Origin: Mermis nigrescens
Lineage: Eukaryota; Nematoda; Enoplea; Mermithida; Mermithidae
Reading direction: 5' to 3'
Length of the DNA stretch: 64,000 nucleotides
NCBI GenBank assembly: GCA_036768485.1
Contig: JAVLUZ010000610.1
Location: 1-64,000 of the forward strand
The notes below the pieces were generated by a model. The model ran no database searches. It was not told the origin of the DNA and saw nothing but the letters and a program-made list of their open reading frames with translations. The position numbers were made by a program, and so were the translations under genes. Positions 47,701 through 56,700 of the stretch are shown here, in pieces (position 1 is the stretch's first letter; each line of letters opens with the position of its first letter).

Positions 47701-50700
47701 AATGCATCCTTCGTCCTACCACTAGTTTGTTTCTCGCTATATAGGCGGTCGAGCACTGAATGGCGATTCGGCTAATCGTAAGGTGGTCGGTACTCCGACC
47801 GAAGGCGCCCTGTTGGCCGCCGCCGAATTCTTCTTCGACGTAGAAAATTTTCGGTCCCGCGTGCCCATCGTCGACGAAATTCCGTTCAGCTCCCGTCGCA
47901 AGTTCCATCTGACAGTGCACCAGATCACGGAAAAGGCCCAGTTCGCCAACACGATTGGCATGATCCGGCCCCCGCCCGACGCCTCGGCGCCCGCGTCGCC
48001 GGTCCGCAAGCCGTCCGCCGACGACAACGCCGACGACAACGCCGACAACAAAGCCGACGACAACGCCGACGATCGGAATAATAATGATCAGGAAATTAGC
48101 GAATCGGAAGAGAGCAGCGACGAATCGATAGATAAGGAACATCCGCCGGACGTCTCTTTTCATTACTTAGTACTCGCTAAAGGTAGGTCGCCGTAGATTT
48201 GAGTTTAAAAATTGCAAAATAGAGAAAAATATTTGAAATGAAATACTTACGAACACCCGTAATAGTATGAAACTCTCGCATCATGTGTAATATTTACGCT
48301 TACGGGGAGAGATCTCACAACTGAAAACGGAAAACGCCGTAAATTTAGGTGTTATGGCAAAAATGTTCGCAAGGAAATAATTTCGATAACGGCATGCTTA
48401 ACCTAACTAAATTTTAGCTAGCCTTTTTGTGCATCCAAAGTTACATATTATTACCGAATAATGCGGCCGTACTGTTCCCCCAAAATATCTTAAGCGCGAA
48501 CGTACTTTTCCGCTTGGAACAGGTGCTCCCGAATACATATTAAGCATGTGTGGTTCGGCGGTGTTTGACGGTTACGAGGTGTCTTTGGGTTGTCCCGAGC
48601 TGGTCGCCCACATCATGAAGGCTAACGAACGGATGGCCATGGAGGGCGAAAGGGTTTTGGCCTTCGCCTTCAAACGATTGCGGCCCGATCAATACCCGCT
48701 GGGTCATCAATTCGATATGAGGTACGTGCGAGTGAACCACTTCTGTCAATACCTAAGCGAGGGGAGTTTGGGTGGTATGCATCCTCCAGAAACCAAAATA
48801 CCCACAGAAATCAATTTTTGAATTTTTTTGTTCCTTTTCGCAATTTTTTGATGCCAATGGATAGTACTCGATGAGAAAACGTTGAAAAATGATATTTTCT
48901 CGCCATACCACAATTTTTAAGGCATTTTTCGACCTTTGAAAAATCTTGCACACCCTCACCCCCACGCCCAGAATTTTGCTGCCGCCCACCACCTATGCTT
49001 TTGCCTCACGTAAACGCGTAAAACAATCTATACGGTTTATTTACTTCTTTCTGTTCGGCGAGTTGGTGAAAGCAGTGGCAGTTCGAGGATGCACTAGAGC
49101 GATACTACGTCTTTTTCAATTTTTGCTGAAATTTTACCGAAATATCCGGAAGTTGAATCAAAGGCTAATATCTGCGTGGCGAATCGGAGAAAATTCGATT
49201 AACTCTTAAAATTGAATGTTCGCTCAAAAACCTTTTCTGAAAAACTAAGCAGAGAAATGAAATTTTTAAACATGAAAAATTACATTAAGTAATGGTAGGA
49301 AATTGCATTTATCCGTTCTTCATCCAGTTAACTCTCGTTAAGTGTGTTAGGAACTATCTGTCTTGAAAAATGCGCATCGTAACGTATTTCACTATTTTCT
49401 GTTTCGGCGGTTTATATACTTTTTAAAGCTGCGTCAAGGGCCTGCCCTTAAGCAAAAAAAGCAGAAAAAATAAAAATGTGCATATTGCACGCTCTACGTA
49501 GGCTTTGATTATAGCCGCGCTAATTAATGGCCTCTGCACGATTTCGCAACTTTATGGATGCTTATTCCAGCTATGCTGAAAGCTTTGCAACAATTCATCC
49601 GCGATTACGTAGTATCCGTATTAGCATTCAATTTTTTCTCTTGAATTACGTAGAACACTTTTTAATTTTAACACGTTGGCTGGTTATTTAAATTTACCGT
49701 CCTTCGCCTAAATCCTTAATAACTGTTAAATTAATCATTGTCAAAAGTTTGGAGGGTAAAAAACGAAGTAAAATGATTTGAAAGGACCGTGCACGTGAGC
49801 ACATTCGCCGCTAATGCTCGAAATTCTTTTTTAGGGGAAAAAGTTGTATATGGCGATTAAAAGAACCAAATCTAGTTTAAATGCCCCTGTTAATACGTTG
49901 TACACATTAGGCTCATTATTTTCTGTATGTTAATTTAAGCGTTGTTCAACAGGCACAAACTGACTGTTTTTACGCCTTAAACGATTTCGCGTTACTTAAC
50001 TACGAATGATTTGTCGGCTTTTCTCCCGATAATCAATTGAATGTTTTTTTCGGTCATACGTTCCGCACTTTCTCCAATTGTCGACAAATGAAAAAAAGAA
50101 TAATTTTTGGGGATAATTATTGTCCCGTTCAGCAGTGTTAATAATATTTAAATCAACTTTTGAGTAGCTTTTTCTTCTCGGAATCAATGATCAACAGATG
50201 AGATGACATGTAATTAATTCCATTTGAATAATTTGATAAAATAACTTCAAGTTGGTAAAATGCAAAGGGTATTGTCAAATTTTGTTGCTACATTCCGAAA
50301 TATGTGTGCCGTATTCGATAGTACGATAAAACTGATGAATAAAAAATTTCAAAAAAGAAAATCGAAAAAATTACAGGCAATGGAAAGTGATGTTGTATTT
50401 CGGCAATGATTTTTTTGGGTGCACTCTACTATCGCCCACCGATATTTCACTAGATGTCAAATAAGATGGTCTACGTCAGTTGACGATGTCCCACAATTCG
50501 TTGACATTAAGTTATATAATTCGTATAAATTCGGATCATAAACCGTTTCTTGCTGGGGCTGATTTAAGGGGCGGTCGCTCTCCCCCACATTAGCCCACAT
50601 AGTTTGCGAGATGGAGGATGAATTCGTATATTGCAACGATTTTTAGCTATCGCTGTCATAAAATATCAGATTTTGCCGGCGCTTCGCGTGAGATAATTTG

Positions 50701-53700
50701 TATCTCTTTATTACATGTATTTATTTTTCAGGCGGCCTCAAGGCCAATTTTTGAGCCTGAATACGTTTTCGTGGCAAAATATAATTTCATAGACTTTTAG
50801 CAATTTCTTTTACACGAAGAACCATTTTAGCTCATTTTTCTACCATTTTTAGCATAATTTCAGACGCCTCGCGTCAATTGCCTTAACTGGCTTTTTGCGT
50901 TGCTTCAAATATACAAAATAAAAGAAATTCATTTTTCTGAATCTTTCTGCCTTAATTTTACAAATTTTACGTCCCCTCGCGTCAGATTTTCTTTCACTTT
51001 AGTCAAGAAATTTCGAGCATTTGTCTGCGAAAAATTATCGAAAATTTTGAACTTTTTTGAAGCATTCTTACATCAGTAATGACTTTGAATAAAAATTGAC
51101 ACTTTAAACGGATGAAAATGCCACTTCGCGCGTAAATAACGGTTTAAAAATCAATCTTCGTCTTAGGAAAAGATTTAAATCGATGACAGTACGAAAACTA
51201 TAATTAATATAGACCGATTGACGCACGTGTTAAACTTCTTGTATTTATTTATTTTTGTTTTATTTCAACCGTTCTCGAGTCATTTTTTCGTAAAAGATTA
51301 CCAATTTTTTTAAGGACGTCTTGAAACGATAGTGCTATCAAGCGAAATTACAATTTCATTAATTTTTTAAACTTAAAATTTTTGTATATAGTTTAAAAAG
51401 GAAACAAATCGATAATTAGCAGAATAGTTAGGCGATATAATTAGAAAGACAGAAGTGGAAAATGTAAATCTAAAATGTAAATCATGTGGTAATTTGCGTT
51501 TCCCTTTCAACACACAGATTTTATTGTTGATGAAAGCGATGTCGCTTAATTTTTTCGTGGTAAAACAATTGGATATATCAGCTGAAGTATATTTTATGTT
51601 TATTTTATGTTTACGTCGGGTCGATACATGTTATTTTCACAAAATTATATTAGTTTTTAATACTAATGAGAAACTAGTTCTAACCACGACATTAATTTAT
51701 CTAGAAATTTGGCTGTCGAATTAGAAAAGAGAGACGTACTGCGATAATATTAGGATCATTGATTATTACTCGTCATTTACAAAACGCACATTTTATTTTG
51801 CAAGTCACGCAAGAACATGTAGAGTAAAATTTTTCAAAACGAGAAATTTATTATGTCTTGTTTAGGATGCTCAGCTTAAAATTTTTTTGAATTGCAACTT
51901 TGAGCTTAAAAAAAGATCGGTAGGCGTCTTAAACGTATATGGGCAGTGACCAGACATGCACGTGGGGGTGTGGGGAACCTTAAACCCCCCCCCCCCAAAT
52001 AGAAAAATGGAAATCTTCTCGTGAAAACGATGCAAAATAAAGGCAAAAAAGGATGCAAATTGAAAAATTTTCTTCTGAGTGCTTTAAACTGCCCAAACTG
52101 TGCAGTAAGGCAGTTTTAAGCTATTTTAGCGCTTATATCGATTTTTGATGTCATTTTTGCCCAAGAAAGTTCAATTCTTGAACCCCTAGACCGGCTTACC
52201 CTGCCTAGATCGGTCATGCTGTGCATCTATGGCAGTAACTATATTCTGGGAGTCTCGGTGGTGTAAAACTGACAAGACATTTTAAACAATATGCCAAAAA
52301 TTCAATTCTCTGTGGGATTCTATCGACTTTTGAGGGTCTGCAAGATTCTCGGGGAGGGGTATAATATCCCACGCACATTTGCGGTCTTGCACACTGATGT
52401 TGAAAAACTTATTAAAAAGTACAATGAAATTAAATGATTTTTACACGTAATACCTAGAATGGGAATTTGGAGCGAAGCATCTAAAATTGGTATTTGACTT
52501 AAGATATGCTTATAACAGTTTCTGAGGTCTTACAAAATTACATCCCCGAACTTCCACTAAAGCAAACATATTTAGGCAGTCAATTTTGAATACTTTTCCG
52601 AATTATCCAGATCTCGTATCTTAAGGTCAGAATGTGAGGATATTATTTCAAAAGTATGTATTTTCTGCTTCTAAGGCTGCTCTTAGCATAAGCCTGTGCA
52701 ATGCATGAGTCATAAAGCTTACTCCGTGGTCTATACTGAATGGCATTCTGCGCGACAGATCATACTGCAGGGCACGATACGTGGGCACATCGACCGTAAT
52801 CTGAAACAATACGCCGAAAAATAGATTTAATTGGTGTACACAAATAAGTGTTTTTCTTAGGAATAACAACGAAAACGAAACGAAAAACCTGTGTTTATTG
52901 GGTTTGGTGGGCATTTTGGATCCGCCGCGGCCCGGCGTCGCTGACGCTATCCGGGAGTGCCACGATGCCGGCGTCCGGGTCATGATGGTGACGGGTGATC
53001 ATCCGACTACGGCCGTCGCCATATCCCGCATGGTCAATATCATAACAAGGCCAAAGGTCAAAACCATCAACGATATGTTTCTAGCCATGCAAAATGGCCT
53101 TAACCCGAGCCTGGCTAAAACGATCGATTCGGCTAATATTGCGCATGAAATCCCAATTTCTGATAGCGGGATGGCTTCCAAAATACGTAATAATAATTAT
53201 TATAAAATAATTGTAATAATAAAAATAAGACAATGATGATATTAATAATAATAATATAAAAAACACGATTTTTCGTTTCATTGCGCTGACATGCCCAACT
53301 TTGTCTATTTTCAAAGAGGCGAAAAATCTGGCATCGGGTGCAGTTTTATTTGAAATTTAAGAAGAAAAGTTGTACGAAAATTTAATTATTTCATTTTATT
53401 TGTGAAATTTCTGTTAAGGTCGAAAATTTCTAAGCTAAAATCGCATAAATTCTTGCTACGTGCTCAAAACAAGTAGCGAAAATTTGAAAGAATTTACTTT
53501 TGTTGCAAGAAGTTTTCGTATGAATTTTACGTAACAGTGTATACTGTTTTATTGAGAAGGTAAAAAATAAAAAAAGAAATCAGAAATTTATTCATCGTAA
53601 AACTTATTATTACTTCTAAAAAGTCTTTGAAAACATTATAATAATTCTTTATATAAATGGCAACAAAATGTTTGATTGCTCGCTTAAAAAATACTCTGTT

Positions 53701-56700
53701 GAAGAATTGTATAGGCATTTAAAATTTTTATTACTCAAAAGCTAAAAACCTTTGAAATCATTTACAAAAATATAGAGAGTAAGAAAGTGTTTTAAATCTG
53801 TAAGAGAAAAATTTGAATCTTTTTGAAAAATCTTTTTATTTTAATCTTACAGAAACATCTTTCAAATCTTTTTTTCATTAATAAGTGAGAAATTTCAAAA
53901 TTTTCCACTCTTGTTTTATTCGTAGGCCGCACAGCTAAACAGTTTTTTAACGTCTTCGTGCCGTACAAAAAACGCCGTTTTCTAAACGAAGCTATTGTTG
54001 TCACGGGCAAAGATTTGAGCACATTGACAAAACCCCAGTGGGACTACGTTTTGGCGCACAACGAAGTGGTTTTCGCCCGCACTACACCCCAACAAAAATT
54101 GCAAATCGTCAAAGAATCGCAACACAGAGGAGACATTATCGCTGTTACCGGTACGTCGAAAAGTTCTTACTTGCCCAAACTTTCTGAATATATTCTTCCA
54201 TGTTTTAATTTTATATTTATTACATTTCTCCCAATATTTCAGTTTGCGCCTTACGTCTAGTTTTAGGCCTACACACTTCGAGTTTGGTTTATATTTTTCC
54301 AAAAGCTCAATGCAGTTTTGAATTGTCGAATAGTCAATCGTGACTTCCTCCTTTTTTCAGAATTCATCCTTGTTTTTATCGCTGGCTTTATGCTTTTTTT
54401 AAATTTTTTTCCAATTTCAATTTACTTTTTCTTCGATTTCAATTTTGAAATAAGTGCCAATCGTATTAAGGAAAAAATTTTTTAAATTGCTTTTCCGTTG
54501 GATTTTGACAAATTTCGGCTCAACTTACCTTCTTAAATCATGAAGTCAGAATAGTCACATATTTACGGTTGAGTAAAATAGACTGTGTCGGAACGAATCC
54601 GGTTGAAGTTTTAAGGGTTTTTCGATAAATACGAAGCCAAGCTTCCTAGAATAGTCGATCTACGTAGGTAACCTCCCCGAATTTTCGGCACAAGCTATTT
54701 TTTAGCCCTTTTTAGGTGCTTTTTGAGTTTATTTGGAATTTATTTTCATTATTTTTTCGAGGCGACGGCGTGAATGACGCGCCGGCTCTAAAGGCTGCAA
54801 ATTTGGGGGTTGCTATGGGCCTTTGCGGCAGCGACGTCAGCAAAGAGGCAGCCAACATGGTCTTATTGGACGACAACTTTGTCACGATCGTAAAAGGCAT
54901 TAAGCAAGGTCGTTTGTTGTTCGACAATCTTAAAAGGTAAGGGAACAATTTAAAAAACTTTTCTACATCGCCATTAAATTCAACAATTTACTGGCTTTAG
55001 GTGGCTTATCATAAGTTTCCTTCCACTTACAGCTCCTACTCTCATTCGTTACAGAGATTGATGGTTACAGTGGAAAACTCTAAAATTATATGACTCCAAA
55101 AATGTTCAAAGGTCAAACAAGTTAAGAAAAATCAAGGTTAGGGCAAGCATAACAACCTTTATTCTACGTTTCTCAACGAAAATCAAAAATAAAATCAGAA
55201 TATCGAAAAAACAAAAAAAAATTGAAATTTTAATTGTGGGGTCTTTTGACGGAGAGAGTCTCTTAAATTCTGGGGGTCTAGCCAGATATCCCAGCCTACG
55301 CGTGACTTTAGATTACAGAAATTGCGTCTTTGGTGAAATCTATAATTCAAAAACTTAAACTCGGTTTCTTATTGAGTTACTTTGACCTTGTTTTATGCTT
55401 GAACAAGAATCAATCGACTCCGACATGAAAATACGAATTTAGCTTCTGAAAACTCTTAGTTTTGCGAATTTTTCACTTTTGGAAAAATCAGGAATTTTTT
55501 AGTAAACTAGCTCCTTATCTATTTTAAACGTTCTTCTTATGTTTAATGACCTTTTTTATATTTTTTAAAGTTCATTCAGTAATTCGTGTGCTCATGAGTG
55601 CCCTCAGAATTGATATTTTGAAAAATAAAAATTTTTCTCGTGTTTTACGTCTTGACGTAAAAGATGTAAAAATCGTGTTTTTCTTCCCCTAAATATCACC
55701 AAACTTTCAACACTTTTTGTCGTCTGAATATTTCTGGACCCCCTCCGAATTTAGGCGCTGTTCATACACGGTTTTACAACTATTGAGGTCATATGCTATT
55801 TGTTACCGGCCGGATCATATTCCGAAATTTTGCCCGTATTCGCCTGGGTCTTTCTTGGCATGCCCCAGCCATTGAGTGCTATTCTTATGATTGTCATTTG
55901 CGTCGGCACCGACATGTGCGGCAGTATGGGTTTAGTGCACGAACAGGCCGAATCGGACATCATGAGAAGGTAAAAGAAAAATGTTAAAAATTCCAATTTC
56001 CGATCAATTTAGTAATTTACTCGTATCAGCAACTCATTTTGCTAATTTGACTTTATGTTTTAAATTAGGATTGATTAATTTTTAAATGGTCAATAAAGTC
56101 ACTGGTTAACATTTATCATTCCGTTAGGGATACAAAATTTCGAAAATAATTTTTTGTAAATATATTATTTGTCCTTTATTTTTCTTTTTTATTTGTTCTT
56201 CGTTTTCTGTCATAGTCCTCCACGTATATTTTTACGATTTTCCCGATCATTCATTAAATTTTTAATTTATTATCTTTGTATGCTTTTTGCTGGAATTTGT
56301 GAATATTATGGTAAATTGAGATTAATGAAAGACGAAAGAAGCCTCGTAGAAATAAAACTGATAGAAAATGTAAGTCTCGAACAATGAGAGTAAAAAGAGA
56401 GAATGCTGTAAAATAAAGCTTCGAAAAAAGATTAAAAAATATAAAGCACACACATTGAGAGTAAAAAGAGGAATGCTGTAAAACAAACTTTACCAGAAAG
56501 CGAACGATGAGTTCAGTATGTTTTATGTTACAGCTGGTGTGATGGAAGGAATTTGGAATTTGTTAAAATACATTGTAAATATTCAGAAAATAAATTAAAA
56601 AGCATTTTATCGAATAAATTTATAAGTTTAAGATATAACGATTCTTCAACAAAAATGACATTCGGAATAAAAATGTAAACTAAGATTTAATCTACGACTT

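Larger units (their letters stand above)
45535..47744 (+). other. Intron 6
   Basis: GT-AG intron of about 2.2 kb hosting two hAT-like MITEs (45718-45895 and 46006-46505). A G-rich tract lies near 46915-46945. Beyond about 47000 it is plain AT-rich sequence. Confidence 0.75.
48722..52860 (+). other. Intron 8 (largest, ~4.1 kb)
   Basis: GT-AG intron. It contains a family A copy beginning about 35 bases after the donor (48755-48998), a G+C-rich MITE-like fragment and hairpin word near 50540-50690, and a family B copy at 51950-52237 with further related sequence to about 52380. No nested gene is supported. Confidence 0.7.
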
